64,000 nucleotides of DNA, from positions 186,001-250,000 of the forward strand of contig JAFQAS010000065.1 in the NCBI GenBank assembly GCA_017399915.1, in the 5' to 3' direction. The notes beneath the pieces are model-generated. The model was given only the letters and a program-made list of their open reading frames with translations, did no database searches and was not told the DNA's origin. Source of the stretch: Muribaculaceae bacterium. Its GTDB lineage: Bacteria > Bacteroidota > Bacteroidia > Bacteroidales > Muribaculaceae. Positions within the stretch are counted from its first letter, which is position 1. Each line of letters begins with the position of its first letter. Both the position numbers and the translations under genes were made by a program. This document shows, in pieces, positions 26,154 through 36,038 of this stretch.

Positions 26154-29100
26154 ATGAACTATCGCCTATTTCGACATATATTGTTTTTTGTAACTGTGAC
26201 AACATTTATCACAGCATTATTTTCATGTTCGCCCAAGAAGAATAATGCTGCCACTCGTCGATACCAAGCATTCATCACAAAATACAACATCTACTACAAC
26301 GGCGACACCCATTTCAAAGAAACGCTGAAGGAGATGGAAAACAAGTATGAAGACGACTATAGTCAACTCCTCTTCATGCACCCTATTGAGGCAAAAAACA
26401 ACCCCAAATCGCCTCAACCCTCTGGTTCATTTGACCGCTCTATCGAAAAAGCGCAAAAAGCTATTCAACTACGCTCGATAACAAAACGCCCCAAAAAGAA
26501 ATCGGGCAAGCAAAGCGCCGAATACAAAGAATGGCTCAAACGCGAAGAATATAACCCATTCCTCCACAACGCTTGGATGATGATGGGACGTAGCCAATTC
26601 TTCAATGGCGACTTCCTTGGTGCCGCATCTACATTCTTCTACACCTCGAAACATTTAAGATGGCTACCCGAAACCGTCACCGAGGCGCAACTGTGGCAAG
26701 CACGAAGCTATTGTGCTCTCGATTGGCTTTTTGAAACAGAGAATATCATCATCAAAATCAAAGATGAGCAACTCACCAACAACACCTTAAAGGAGTTGTA
26801 TAACAATGTTTACGCCAACTATTACATAAAACTTAACGACTACGACAAAGCCATCCCCTACCTTCAAAAAGCTATCGACTATGCCGATGGCTCTCAGAAA
26901 ACGCGTTTACGCTTTTTGTTAGGTCAATTATATTCTCGCATTGGCAAAAAACAAGAAGCCTACGAAGCATTTAAGAAAGCGGGAGGAGCCTCAAGCGCGC
27001 CATATCGCACAAAATTCAATGCCCGTATCAAGCAAAGCGAAGTTTACACCGGCGACAATATTGAATCAGAAGTAAAAGCGCTCAAGCGAATGACTCGCTA
27101 CGACCGCAACAAAGACTTCCTCGACCAAGTATATTATGCCATTGGCAACATATATCTATCTCGCAAAGACACTCTCAAAGCCATCGAAAACTATGAGATG
27201 GCAAATAAAAAAAGTACCCGCAACGGTATTGACAAGGCAATCAATCAAGTCACCCTCGGCAACCTATACTACATTCGTCACAACTACGACAAAGCCCAGC
27301 CTTGCTACTCTGAGGCGGTGCCACAGTTGCCCGAAAACTATCCTAACTACTTGCAGTTGAAACGTCGCTCCGATGTGCTCGATGAATTGGCTGTATATTC
27401 TCAAAACGTCACTCTTCAAGACTCACTCTTGCGACTTTCAGAGCTAACTCCCGAGCAGTTGGATAAAGTGATTAATAAAATCATCGAAGACCTCAAAAAG
27501 AAAGAAAAAGAGGAAGAGGAAAATGCAAAGCGTGAAGAATATCTCGCACAACAACGCGCTCAAGGCAGCAATTTGCAAAACACCGGTTCTTCGGCGCCTA
27601 AAACATTTACTCTCAACACCGATGATTCTTGGTATTTCTATAATACCGCGACAAAAAATGCCGGTAAAACCGAATTCCAAAAGAATTGGGGTAGCCGTAA
27701 ACTTGAAGACAACTGGCGTCGTCGCAATAAAGCCTCTTTCGACTCTTCAGAATTTGAAGCAAACAACGACGGCGAAGATGGAGAAGAAAATGATAGCGTA
27801 GCGACCGACTCAACAGGCAAAGAGCTAACTAAAGAAGACGAAGAAAAGCTCAAACGAGCCGAAGACCCTCACTATCCCGAATACTACATCAAACAAATTC
27901 CTAAAACCGACGAGGAAAAGAACACCGCTCATGAAATTATTCAAGAGGGGCTATATAATATGGGGATAATCCTAAAAGACAAGATGGAAGACTTTAGCGC
28001 ATCACACTCGGAGTTTGACCGATTATTGACTCGCTACCCCGATAATATCTATCGTCTTGACACTTATTACAACCTCTATATAATGGCTGTGCGACAAAAC
28101 GACTACACCGAAGCCGAGAAATACCGCAGCCTAATCATCGAACAATTCCCCGAAAGCAACTACGGAATTGCGATGCAAGACCCCGACTATCTTGAAAACC
28201 TCAAGACGATGAACACTCGTCAAGAGGAGCTATATACTCAAGCCTACAATGCTTATCTAAATAACAACAACGGAGCTGTTCACGAGGCTTATGAGTATAT
28301 GATTAAGGAATATCCACTTAGCCGAATCATTCCTAAGTTTATGTTCCTTCATGCTCTTGCATATGTAACAGAGAAAGACTCAGAGAAATTTAACTCTACA
28401 CTCAAAGAGTTGCTCGAAAAATACCCCGAAACCGATATCACACCATTGGCCTCATCATATCTAAAACAGATGGCACAAGGTCGCAAGCTCGAAAGCTCGT
28501 CAAGCAACTTGCGTGGTATGATATGGGACACTCGATTAGGTAGCGACTCAATAGCAAATGCCAACGCTTCGAAACCCGCCGAATTCACAATCAACCCCGA
28601 CGAGCCTCAACTATTGGTATTGTTATTCTCTACCAAGCAAGTGGCATCAAATCAACTACTCTACGATATAGCTCGATTTAACTTCAACACATTTGATGTG
28701 AAATCATTTGACCTTGAGCAAATGAGTTTTGGCGAATTAGGATTAATCGTAATAAAAGGATTTAACAACCAAAAAGAGCTCGACAGATATCGTCAGATTT
28801 TAAGCACAAATAGCGAATTTGCACTACCCAAGCAAGTGCGTCCGGTGAACATTAGTGCTAAAAACTTTGAACTATTGCTCAGCGAAGGGCGTTCATTTGA
28901 AGAATACTTCAATTTCATTGGCGAAGAAGCCTATATTGCTACCGAAGAAGAGGTGCTTCCTCCTTCTGAATTTGGCGAAAGCGAAGGCATTCCTTCCGAC
29001 GATGAGATTAAAGAGATGGAGCAAATTGAGCAAAACGAAAATGCTCAATCCGAAGAGGTTAAACAGGTTGAAACCAAACAAGAATCTCCAAAGGCAGAGG

Positions 29101-29339
29101 AGAAGGCTGCTGATATGCCTCAACAACAAGAAACTCCTAAGGTAGAGGAGAAAAAAGAAGAGAAGAAAGCCTCCGACAGCAATAAAAACAACAAGAAAGA
29201 CGATAAAAAAGATAAAAACAAATCAAAGAAAGAAAATAAGGATAACAAAAAAGACAACAAAAAGAATAATACCCGTAAATCGCAAATCAGCTATCCTACA
29301 GGCTCTGAAGGCGATGACCCCCTATTAGACACTCCATAA
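26154..29339 (+). CDS. porW: Type IX secretion lipoprotein PorW/SprE, TPR-rich
   Basis: A 1061-residue protein with a lipoprotein signal ending FITALFSCS (Cys about residue 25). Most of the protein is helical repeats of TPR type, for example around residues 220-400 (YDKAIPYLQKAIDYA; KDTLKAIENYEMANK). A charged middle segment is followed by more repeats and a highly Lys/Glu-rich tail of about 100 residues. Size, lipobox, repeats and position directly before porX match SprE of Flavobacterium and PorW of Porphyromonas, an outer-membrane lipoprotein linking the T9SS trans-envelope complex. The Lys-rich tail is low complexity and probably disordered. Confidence 0.85.
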   Translation: MNYRLFRHILFFVTVTTFITALFSCSPKKNNAATRRYQAFITKYNIYYNGDTHFKETLKEMENKYEDDYSQLLFMHPIEAKNNPKSPQPSGSFDRSIEKAQKAIQLRSITKRPKKKSGKQSAEYKEWLKREEYNPFLHNAWMMMGRSQFFNGDFLGAASTFFYTSKHLRWLPETVTEAQLWQARSYCALDWLFETENIIIKIKDEQLTNNTLKELYNNVYANYYIKLNDYDKAIPYLQKAIDYADGSQKTRLRFLLGQLYSRIGKKQEAYEAFKKAGGASSAPYRTKFNARIKQSEVYTGDNIESEVKALKRMTRYDRNKDFLDQVYYAIGNIYLSRKDTLKAIENYEMANKKSTRNGIDKAINQVTLGNLYYIRHNYDKAQPCYSEAVPQLPENYPNYLQLKRRSDVLDELAVYSQNVTLQDSLLRLSELTPEQLDKVINKIIEDLKKKEKEEEENAKREEYLAQQRAQGSNLQNTGSSAPKTFTLNTDDSWYFYNTATKNAGKTEFQKNWGSRKLEDNWRRRNKASFDSSEFEANNDGEDGEENDSVATDSTGKELTKEDEEKLKRAEDPHYPEYYIKQIPKTDEEKNTAHEIIQEGLYNMGIILKDKMEDFSASHSEFDRLLTRYPDNIYRLDTYYNLYIMAVRQNDYTEAEKYRSLIIEQFPESNYGIAMQDPDYLENLKTMNTRQEELYTQAYNAYLNNNNGAVHEAYEYMIKEYPLSRIIPKFMFLHALAYVTEKDSEKFNSTLKELLEKYPETDITPLASSYLKQMAQGRKLESSSSNLRGMIWDTRLGSDSIANANASKPAEFTINPDEPQLLVLLFSTKQVASNQLLYDIARFNFNTFDVKSFDLEQMSFGELGLIVIKGFNNQKELDRYRQILSTNSEFALPKQVRPVNISAKNFELLLSEGRSFEEYFNFIGEEAYIATEEEVLPPSEFGESEGIPSDDEIKEMEQIEQNENAQSEEVKQVETKQESPKAEEKAADMPQQQETPKVEEKKEEKKASDSNKNNKKDDKKDKNKSKKENKDNKKDNKKNNTRKSQISYPTGSEGDDPLLDTP

Positions 29340-29363
29340 TATTAAATTCAACCATATAAACAA

Positions 29364-30905
29364 ATGAGTTCTCACGTTATCTTATGGGCCGACGATGAAA
29401 TTGACCTCCTCAAGCCCCACATAATGTTTTTGAAAAACAAAGGTTACGATCTTGTCACCGTAAACAATGGACATGATGCACTCGAATTGGTCGAATCTCA
29501 ACACTTCGACCTCATCATTCTTGACGAAAACATGCCGGGATTGACAGGATTGGAAACACTCTCGCGTGTGAAACAAATAGCCCCTCACATTCCGGTTATC
29601 ATGATCACAAAAAGTGAGGAAGAAAATATTATGGACCAAGCCGTGGGAAACAAGATTGCCGACTACCTTATCAAGCCGGTAAACCCTAATCAGATATTGC
29701 TCTCGATAAAGAAAAATCTTCATAGTGAGGAATTGGTATCGGTGCAAGCCACATCGGATTATCGCCAAGAGTTTAACAACATCACCTCTCTCATTTCAAA
29801 TGCGTCTTCAATTGAAGATTGGTATGAGCTATATGGCAAACTCGTGTTTTGGGAACTGGAATTAGCTTCGGCCGACACCAATATGGACGAGCTGCTTAAT
29901 ATGCAAAAGATTGAAGCCAACTCGACCTTCAACAAATTCATAAAAAAGAACTACGAAAAGTGGGTTACAACCGACAATCACCCGGTGATGAGTCCCGACA
30001 TTTTCAAAACAAAAGTGTTTCCATTGCTCGACAAAGGTGAAAAAGTATTTTTCATTCTCATCGACAATTTCCGTCTCGACCAATGGCGCACAATAAAACC
30101 TCTCTTGAGCGATTATTTCACCTTTGACGAGGATCAATATTGCTCAATCCTCCCCACTGCGACACAATATGCCCGCAATGCAATATTTTCGGGGTTGATG
30201 CCTATAAAAATAGCGCAAATGTTCCCCGACCTTTGGGTTGATGAAGATGAGGACGAAGGAAAAAACCTCAACGAGTCGCCTCTTATCGACACTCTATTCA
30301 AGCGCTATCGCCGTCAATGCCGCTTCTCTTACAACAAAATCAATGACTCGGCTACCGGAGAACGACTCATACGCGAGTTCTCCAACCTTGAACACAACGA
30401 CCTGAATATCATTGTGCTAAACTTTATTGATATGCTCTCGCATGCGCGCACTGAGTCAAAGATGATTCGTGAATTGGCTGCTACCAATGCCGCATATCGT
30501 TCATTAACCGAGTCGTGGTTCCGTCACTCATCGGCACTTGAACTCTTCCGCAAAATAGCCGAAAAAGGGTATAAGATTGTGTTGACTACCGACCACGGCA
30601 CCATATGCGTAGACAACCCGGTGAAAGTGGTGGGCGACCGCAACACAAACACCAACCTACGCTATAAATTAGGCAAGAATCTAAGCTATAATCCCAAGCA
30701 AGTATATGAGATAAAACGTCCTGAGGCATTTGGATTACCTTCACCCAATGTGTCTACAACATATATCTTTGCAGGAAACCGCGACTTCTTCGCCTACCCC
30801 AACAATTATAACTATTACGTGCAATACTATACCGATACTTTCCAACACGGTGGCATTTCACTCGAAGAAATGATTATCCCCCTAATCACATTATCAGCTA
30901 AATAA
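29364..30905 (+). CDS. porX: PorX response regulator with PglZ phosphatase-like domain
   Basis: The 513-residue protein has a receiver domain (residues 1-120: Asp10/Asp11, phospho-acceptor Asp54 in [10 protein letters not shown], Thr82, Lys104) followed by a helical link and a PglZ alkaline-phosphatase-superfamily domain (about 200-513). Metal-site candidates are Asp234 in [10 protein letters not shown], Thr265/Thr267 in [24 protein letters not shown] and [10 protein letters not shown]. In Porphyromonas this protein controls type IX secretion with the sensor PorY and SigP; phosphodiesterase activity on oligonucleotides has been reported for it. It starts 24 bp after porW. No histidine kinase is in the window. 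Confidence 0.93.
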   Translation: MSSHVILWADDEIDLLKPHIMFLKNKGYDLVTVNNGHDALELVESQHFDLIILDENMPGLTGLETLSRVKQIAPHIPVIMITKSEEENIMDQAVGNKIADYLIKPVNPNQILLSIKKNLHSEELVSVQATSDYRQEFNNITSLISNASSIEDWYELYGKLVFWELELASADTNMDELLNMQKIEANSTFNKFIKKNYEKWVTTDNHPVMSPDIFKTKVFPLLDKGEKVFFILIDNFRLDQWRTIKPLLSDYFTFDEDQYCSILPTATQYARNAIFSGLMPIKIAQMFPDLWVDEDEDEGKNLNESPLIDTLFKRYRRQCRFSYNKINDSATGERLIREFSNLEHNDLNIIVLNFIDMLSHARTESKMIRELAATNAAYRSLTESWFRHSSALELFRKIAEKGYKIVLTTDHGTICVDNPVKVVGDRNTNTNLRYKLGKNLSYNPKQVYEIKRPEAFGLPSPNVSTTYIFAGNRDFFAYPNNYNYYVQYYTDTFQHGGISLEEMIIPLITLSAK

Positions 30906-30916
30906 CATACCTATAT

Positions 30917-31342
30917 ATGAAAACTATACAACTCAACTCAATCGAAAACATCGACCAAGCCGCCCACGATTTTATCGCACAAATGGGCGACGAAACAGTA
31001 TATGCGTTCTACGGCGAAATGGGTGCCGGTAAAACAACGTTTATCAACGCCCTCTGCAAGGCTCTCGGCGTGGAAGATGACACCACCAATTCGCCCTCAT
31101 TCTCTATCATCAACGAATATCGTTCCGACACCACAGCCGAGTTGATTTATCACTTCGACCTCTACCGCCTTGAATCGCTCGAAGAGGCTTTCGACATAGG
31201 TGTTGAAGACTATTTCGACTCAGGCGCATTGTGTTTCCTCGAATGGCCCGAACGCATCGACGACATTCTTCCCGGTGACACTGTGAAAGTAAATATCACC
31301 GTTAACGATGATGACACTCGCACTATCACCATTGGCGAGTAA
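30917..31342 (+). CDS. tsaE: tRNA t6A threonylcarbamoyladenosine biosynthesis ATPase TsaE
   Basis: The 141-residue protein has the Walker A loop [16 protein letters not shown] near residue 35, [12 protein letters not shown], and [19 protein letters not shown] with FLEWPERI towards the end, the defining order of TsaE motifs. It is the ATPase partner of TsaB and TsaD in making the t6A modification at position 37 of ANN-reading tRNAs. It starts 11 bp after porX and is followed by birA after 4 bp. Confidence 0.93.
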   Translation: MKTIQLNSIENIDQAAHDFIAQMGDETVYAFYGEMGAGKTTFINALCKALGVEDDTTNSPSFSIINEYRSDTTAELIYHFDLYRLESLEEAFDIGVEDYFDSGALCFLEWPERIDDILPGDTVKVNITVNDDDTRTITIGE

Positions 31343-31346
31343 CCTC

Positions 31347-32096
31347 ATGTCGACACTAAAGAAAAATATAATCCAACTCCCTTCAATCGGCTCTACCAAT
31401 AGCTATCTTGCCGGTAGAGCCGGTGAATTTTCTCACGGCACGGTAGTATCAACCTATAACCAAACGGCCGGACGTGGACAACGTGGCAACACGTGGGAAT
31501 CAGAGCCGGAGAAAAACCTGTCGTTCTCGGTGCTACTGCGTCCGCAAAACATCATTGCACGCCAACAGTTCTACATCTCCGAGGCTGTAAGCATTGCAAT
31601 CGTCAACACCCTTCGCCGATATATCACATCTCACGAAGTTGCTATCAAATGGCCCAACGATATTTATATCGACGACAATAAAATTTGTGGCATTCTCATC
31701 GAAAACACCATCGCCGGCTGCAACATAGCGCAATCAATAGCGGGAATAGGGCTAAATATCAACCAACGTGAGTTCTTATCCGATGCTCCCAACCCCATCT
31801 CGCTCATTCACTATATAGAGAAAGAAACTCCCCTCGATGACATTCTCAACGAGGTTACCAATGAAATCTTATCTATCTTTAATCACTATGACACAACCCA
31901 ACAATTCGACACACTCCACAACATCTATCGCTCAATGCTTTGGCGTCGCGACGGATTTCACCCCTACGCCACTCCCTACGGCACTCAATTCATGGCATGC
32001 ATCACTAATGTAGCCCCCGACGGAATCCTCACCCTCACCGACACCCAAGGCCTCTCCCACCCCTTCGCCTTCAAAGAAGTGCAAGCAATATTATAA
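31347..32096 (+). CDS. birA: Biotin-[acetyl-CoA-carboxylase] ligase, catalytic domain only
   Basis: The 249-residue protein has SIGSTNSYLAG, the biotin/AMP loop QTAGRGQRGNTWES, IKWPNDIYID and GIGLNIN, all typical of class I biotin protein ligases. The N-terminal DNA-binding domain of the Escherichia coli protein is absent, so it attaches biotin but is not expected to repress transcription. The frame is open from 31308, but the ATG at 31347 is preferred: it is 4 bp past the tsaE stop codon and gives MSTLKKNIIQLPSIGSTN, the usual beginning of the family. It is the last gene of the rel run. Confidence 0.9.
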   Translation: MSTLKKNIIQLPSIGSTNSYLAGRAGEFSHGTVVSTYNQTAGRGQRGNTWESEPEKNLSFSVLLRPQNIIARQQFYISEAVSIAIVNTLRRYITSHEVAIKWPNDIYIDDNKICGILIENTIAGCNIAQSIAGIGLNINQREFLSDAPNPISLIHYIEKETPLDDILNEVTNEILSIFNHYDTTQQFDTLHNIYRSMLWRRDGFHPYATPYGTQFMACITNVAPDGILTLTDTQGLSHPFAFKEVQAIL

Positions 32097-32330
32097 CCCC
32101 TAAACATCAACCATCATTGCTCATTCCGTCCAAGTGAACAGAATGACAAAATGCGGCAGAATGGCAAAGTTTTTATTCTATTGATTTTCACCACGTTAAC
32201 CCTCACACTCTTTATCTCATTCTGTCAAAAAAACACACACATTCTCAACTCTCAGTCCTCAATTCTATTGTATTTTTGCTCAAAAACAGCAAAAAAACGT
32301 TTAATTCAACTTTTATATCAAATAATTCAT

Positions 32331-32338
32331 TATATTTG
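32331..32338 (+). promoter_or_regulatory. -7 box (TATATTTG) for the 32.4-33.6 kb gene pair
   Basis: TATATTTG matches TAnnTTTG and lies 22 bp before the next start codon. The remainder of 32097-32330 shows no convincing gene. Confidence 0.6.
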
Positions 32339-32359
32339 TAAAGAATAATAATTATAGGT

Positions 32360-32854
32360 ATGGCTATGCTTTGTCTCATAACAGGATTGTTGCTATTGGC
32401 CGGTGCGTTGTTTCTATGCTACAAGCCAATAATTCCTGCCACGCTTATAGGCTATGGAGCGATGTGGGTGTTGAGCTATGGCAACCATGTGACGTTTAGC
32501 AAAGACACGTTGATGTTTTGGGGCGCAGCCACTATGATTGTTCTTGTGATATACTCGTCGCAAGCGCAAGACTCAAGCGATGCCAAGGGGAGCGGATATA
32601 TCGCCACAGGGGCATTGGTGGGAAGTATTATAGGAATGCTCACCACTCATGCCGGCATTATCATCGGAGCCGCCTTGGGTGCTATATTAGGCTTTGTGGC
32701 TTATTGCCACACTCCTCAAGGGACATCAATAAAGTTGCCTTCGAAGGAGTTCATAAGTCAATTGGCAGCCAAAGGGTTGCCCACGATTGTCACCATCAGC
32801 ATCTTATGCACTGTGCTCGACAATTTATTAACAAATGTGACTACAATTAATTAA
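32360..32854 (+). CDS. Glycine-rich polytopic membrane protein (possibly DUF456-like)
   Basis: The 164-residue protein is mostly hydrophobic, with about five membrane segments. Segment TGALVGSIIGML and then IIIGAALGAILGFVAY give GxxxG-type packing and resemble the glycine-zipper hairpin of DUF456 proteins, though I am not certain of the family. The last segment, ending TISILCTVLDNLLTN, may be another helix. It is preceded by a good -7 box at 32331 and followed after 22 bp by a secreted protein gene. No function can be given. Confidence 0.65.
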   Translation: MAMLCLITGLLLLAGALFLCYKPIIPATLIGYGAMWVLSYGNHVTFSKDTLMFWGAATMIVLVIYSSQAQDSSDAKGSGYIATGALVGSIIGMLTTHAGIIIGAALGAILGFVAYCHTPQGTSIKLPSKEFISQLAAKGLPTIVTISILCTVLDNLLTNVTTIN

Positions 32855-32876
32855 ACAGCAAAAACATATACTCATC

Positions 32877-33584
32877 ATGAAACGACTAATATCTTCTCTC
32901 ATAATAATGTTCATAACCTTATCGAGCATAACAAGCTATGCGCAAGAGGCTCCGGCTCAAGGCTCCACAAATAGCAAGGCGCCCGATATGGAGAAGATTA
33001 AAGAGATTGCCCACACAAAGAGCTATCACAAGCTATTGAGTCGCTATGAAGATAACGACCCTACATTAACACTCGAAGATTATCGACAAATATATTACGG
33101 CTATATCTACCAAAGCAATTACCAACCTTTTAACAAAGAAGATTATGGCAAAGATATATCTGAACTATACTATAAAGAAAATCCCACTCGCCATGAATGT
33201 GATAAAATCATAGATTGCGCCGAAAAATCATTAAAGGACGATCCTTTTAATTTAGAGCAAATGAATTATTTGATTTATGCTTATAAACTCAAAAAGAAAC
33301 ATTTCCTTGCCAATTATTGGCAAACCCGCCTTATAAACGTGCTAAAAGCGATACTTTCAACCGGTTCGGGAACCAGCAAAGAAGATGCTTGGCATGTGAT
33401 TGATATCGGCCATGAATATGCGTTAATCAATTTCATAGGCAACAATTTCATCATTGACAAACCTATTTTTTACGAACCACACTTCGACTACATAACACTA
33501 AAACAAACAACCCGTAACACTCCCAAGGGTTTTTACTTCAACATTAAATACCCTACAGAAAATTATAATAAAAGATATAAATAA
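32877..33584 (+). CDS. Secreted protein of DUF4919 type
   Basis: The 235-residue protein has a signal peptide cut near SYAQ (residue 22) and a helical body with LEDYRQIYYGYIYQSNYQPF and later HVIDIGHEYALINF. The order of these motifs recalls the DUF4919 family of Bacteroidota; the assignment is from memory and moderate. It is likely periplasmic. No catalytic motif is visible. It is the second gene after the promoter at 32331 and ends just before a terminator shared with the convergent DUF2851 gene. Confidence 0.65.
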   Translation: MKRLISSLIIMFITLSSITSYAQEAPAQGSTNSKAPDMEKIKEIAHTKSYHKLLSRYEDNDPTLTLEDYRQIYYGYIYQSNYQPFNKEDYGKDISELYYKENPTRHECDKIIDCAEKSLKDDPFNLEQMNYLIYAYKLKKKHFLANYWQTRLINVLKAILSTGSGTSKEDAWHVIDIGHEYALINFIGNNFIIDKPIFYEPHFDYITLKQTTRNTPKGFYFNIKYPTENYNKRYK

Positions 33585-33598
33585 TTCTTTATTCACAA

Positions 33599-33636
33599 CA
33601 AAAGCCAACTTCACTTGAGGTTGGCTTTTGTTTCTT
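33599..33636. terminator. Terminator between convergent genes
   Basis: An 11-bp perfect stem (33599-33609 CAAAAGCCAAC with 33620-33630) followed by a T tract on the plus strand. The A-rich left arm lets it work for the minus-strand DUF2851 gene as well. Confidence 0.85.
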
Positions 33637-33658
33637 ATATTCTTTATATAGGAAGAAC

Positions 33659-34942
33659 CTATTGTTTTCGGGCTTTGAGAGCAAGCATGCGATGACCTAT
33701 GCGGCAGTATAGACATTTGCGAGTTTCGCAATATTGACGGCGCAAGTGGATTAATGCTTGCGATGTAAAAGCATCTTTACATTCTATCCCGGCGCGTGAA
33801 AAAAGCTCCACAATTGAGTTTCGCTCAGCCTTTAGCGATTGCAGCATTTCAACCGCCCTATTGCAAGCCGACTCATCGTTACACATACGTCCATAGGCAT
33901 ATATTACCGGTATCACCGCGTTGATGATGAGAATCGAGATAGAGCTTTCACTCAATCCACGAGCGCTTCCTCCTCCGGTGGAATTGAATGAGCATCGTTG
34001 CGACCAATAACCCGATAATTTCACATCAAACAAGGCTTTTACCTCCTCAACCGACTTTGCCGTCATCATCTTTGAGGCATATTCAAATCCTCCTTCAATC
34101 ATAGCCGCCAACACAGCTATGCGTCGGTGAGGAAAATTTTGAGGACGCATTCGCGCCATTTTCCAGCCGAGCGATGAGGGTTGTTTTAATCCAAACTTCT
34201 GACAAAAGAATTCATACTCACCCTTCAATGTCGACACATATCCATCGTTCTCGGGTGCTGAATCAAGTAACCCCGATTGACCAAACAACATAGCCTCTAT
34301 TATGGTGATTGAATCGCTATGCTTGGCCATCACTTTTAACGGAGTGGCGAGAGCTAATCGCTCAAAGGCATCACTATTCACTCCAAAGCCCAAGCTACGA
34401 GCCAACAACACATAACACACTTCATTCCAATCTCCCGAAAAACGAGTCAAAAGTTCTCCAATGCGTTCTACCTTTGAATACAACCGTTCATATCCGAGAG
34501 TGGAAATCATATCGGTAAGATATATTGATGGCATTTTGGCTATATCTTGAGCACATGGCAACTCTGAAGCCGCGCTCCCCACCAACCGATGATATTGTTC
34601 ACTAAATTGCGCCGAACATGGCATTACCAGTTGAGGAATCACCTCGCCATTGGCACGTCGCACCGGCATATCATCTTTCTCCACCACATGGAGAATCACA
34701 TTATCGTAAGCCTCGTCTTTGTCGTGGTGATGTCGATACCAATCACTCGCACGCACATGAATCTCGATGTTACCCACCCACATTTCTCCATCAATTTTCA
34801 CCTTTGCATTAAAGAAATCGGGGCCGGCATCGTTGTTCAATCGTCCTTGGTCGATAACCTGTATTTTGCGGCCATCGACAGTGATCATTGCTTGAGGCAA
34901 CCATAATCGGTGTTGCCACACATATTGCATCAACTTTTCCAC
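33659..34942 (-). CDS. DUF2851 family protein
   Basis: The 427-residue cytoplasmic protein begins MEKLMQYVWQHRLW and has the well-conserved block NDAGPDFFNAKVKIDG followed by GNIEIHVRASDW near residues 36-65, diagnostic for DUF2851, a Bacteroidota family of unknown function. The fold around GNIEIHV recalls a nuclease-like core, but this is not established. The C-terminus has a CxxxxCxxCRIGH pattern (CETRKCLYCRIGH) that may bind a metal ion. It is a single gene with its own -7 box at 34972. Confidence 0.85.
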   Translation of the reverse strand: MEKLMQYVWQHRLWLPQAMITVDGRKIQVIDQGRLNNDAGPDFFNAKVKIDGEMWVGNIEIHVRASDWYRHHHDKDEAYDNVILHVVEKDDMPVRRANGEVIPQLVMPCSAQFSEQYHRLVGSAASELPCAQDIAKMPSIYLTDMISTLGYERLYSKVERIGELLTRFSGDWNEVCYVLLARSLGFGVNSDAFERLALATPLKVMAKHSDSITIIEAMLFGQSGLLDSAPENDGYVSTLKGEYEFFCQKFGLKQPSSLGWKMARMRPQNFPHRRIAVLAAMIEGGFEYASKMMTAKSVEEVKALFDVKLSGYWSQRCSFNSTGGGSARGLSESSISILIINAVIPVIYAYGRMCNDESACNRAVEMLQSLKAERNSIVELFSRAGIECKDAFTSQALIHLRRQYCETRKCLYCRIGHRMLALKARKQ

Positions 34943-34971
34943 AAATAATGATATATCATTAAACCTTTACG

Positions 34972-34979
34972 CAAACATA
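34972..34979 (-). promoter_or_regulatory. -7 box (TATGTTTG) for the DUF2851 gene
   Basis: The complement of 34972-34979 reads TATGTTTG, matching TAnnTTTG, 30 bp upstream of the DUF2851 start codon. Confidence 0.6.
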
Positions 34980-35143
34980 CAAAAAAATATAATACATTCA
35001 AAATCTCCACCTTTTATAGCCGCAAGAAGTTCCATTGCTTAATGGACTCGATTTTATTATTGACACACTAAACTTTTTATATCTTTTATTGTCATAAAAA
35101 GGAAAAAAGACACATAATTTTAGGAATATTGCAACATTATCCC

Positions 35144-35151
35144 TAAATTTG
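35144..35151 (+). promoter_or_regulatory. -7 box (TAAATTTG) for the 35.2-35.9 kb gene pair
   Basis: TAAATTTG matches TAnnTTTG; TTTT at 35117-35121 lies at about -33. The start codon is at 35178, so the leader is about 20 nt. Confidence 0.6.
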
Positions 35152-35177
35152 CGTAAATATCTTATATAATATATTTA

Positions 35178-35486
35178 ATGAGCAAGATAGAATTAGACGA
35201 TCAAATTTCTTATACTCCACCCAAGAAAAATGATTCTATTTGGAAAATTCTTGGAACTATCACAGGCATTATCAGTTTAGTGGTAGGGGTATTTGCGTGG
35301 TTAGTGCTTTACACCAACCAATGGTTAGGCATTAGCCTTGCCCTATTAAGCATCGTTCTTGCATTTGTGGGTTTTAAAGGTCGTTGGCGCAACTTTGCCG
35401 TTGGAGGCTTTGTAGTGTCGCTCACGCTACTCATTGTCGTAGGCATTATGTATGCTGTGTTTTATTATATATTCAACTCGCTTTAA
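35178..35486 (+). CDS. Small membrane protein with three transmembrane segments
   Basis: The 102-residue protein has a polar N-terminus (about 22 residues) and three hydrophobic segments at about 23-46, 50-66 and 74-98, with a short basic loop FKGRWRN between the second and third. It resembles DUF4190-type small membrane proteins in layout, but I cannot assign it with confidence. It is followed after 21 bp by a secreted protein gene, and the two share one promoter and one terminator. Confidence 0.65.
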   Translation: MSKIELDDQISYTPPKKNDSIWKILGTITGIISLVVGVFAWLVLYTNQWLGISLALLSIVLAFVGFKGRWRNFAVGGFVVSLTLLIVVGIMYAVFYYIFNSL

Positions 35487-35507
35487 TAACTAATCAATTA
35501 TAACATT

Positions 35508-35945
35508 ATGAAAATCAAATCATTTATCATTGCTATAGCAGCCTTAATCATCGGTTCGGCTTCAATGAGCGCACAAACTGCTAAAGAGGTACAAGAAACT
35601 GTCGCAAAAATGGAAAGCAGTTCAGCACTATGTAATAAAGGCCCCGAAGCTTTTAAAACATTTATCGCACAATTTTCAACCGATGAAGAATTTATGAAAT
35701 CGCGTATAAAATTAGAAAAAGAATCACAACTCACAGAGTTTGCCGATCTCTTTGTTCCATCAAACTTCACTGCAAAAGAGCCATTTGCAAAAGACGACGA
35801 TATGTATTATCAATCATGGGGTGAATTACAATATCAAAAAACTTATCTCTATTGTGGTTGGGTTGACTCATATCTAACTCATACATTCCAATTTGAGCGC
35901 ATTGACGGCAAATGGTATTTACGCAACATTATTGCCGACGAATAA
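35508..35945 (+). CDS. Secreted protein, DUF4348-like
   Basis: The 145-residue protein has a signal peptide cut after ASMSAQ (about residue 23). The mature part contains FKTFIAQFSTDEEFMKSRIKL and a closing FERIDGKWYLRNI, an order of motifs seen in small exported Bacteroidota proteins annotated as DUF4348. It probably forms a cystatin/NTF2-like alpha-beta fold, judging from the FERIDGKWYL strand; this is inferred. No enzymatic residues are evident. A strong terminator follows at 35971. Confidence 0.65.
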   Translation: MKIKSFIIAIAALIIGSASMSAQTAKEVQETVAKMESSSALCNKGPEAFKTFIAQFSTDEEFMKSRIKLEKESQLTEFADLFVPSNFTAKEPFAKDDDMYYQSWGELQYQKTYLYCGWVDSYLTHTFQFERIDGKWYLRNIIADE

Positions 35946-35970
35946 GAATATCTCTCTTACCTCAAATAAA

Positions 35971-36014
35971 CAAGAGGCTGTGTCAAAAAAACTCGACACA
36001 GCCTCTTGTTTTGT
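35971..36014 (+). terminator. Rho-independent terminator
   Basis: A 14-bp perfect stem (35971-35984 CAAGAGGCTGTGTC with 35995-36008) followed by TTTTGTTT, 25 bp past the previous stop codon. Confidence 0.92.
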
Positions 36015-36038
36015 TTAATTTATTTCTTAAAATGCCTT

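Noticed and set aside
32151-32348. Possible 65-residue membrane peptide before the 32360 gene
   Set aside because: It overlaps the TATATTTG promoter box of the next gene and has an odd Cys/Leu/Ile-rich composition with no initiation signal.
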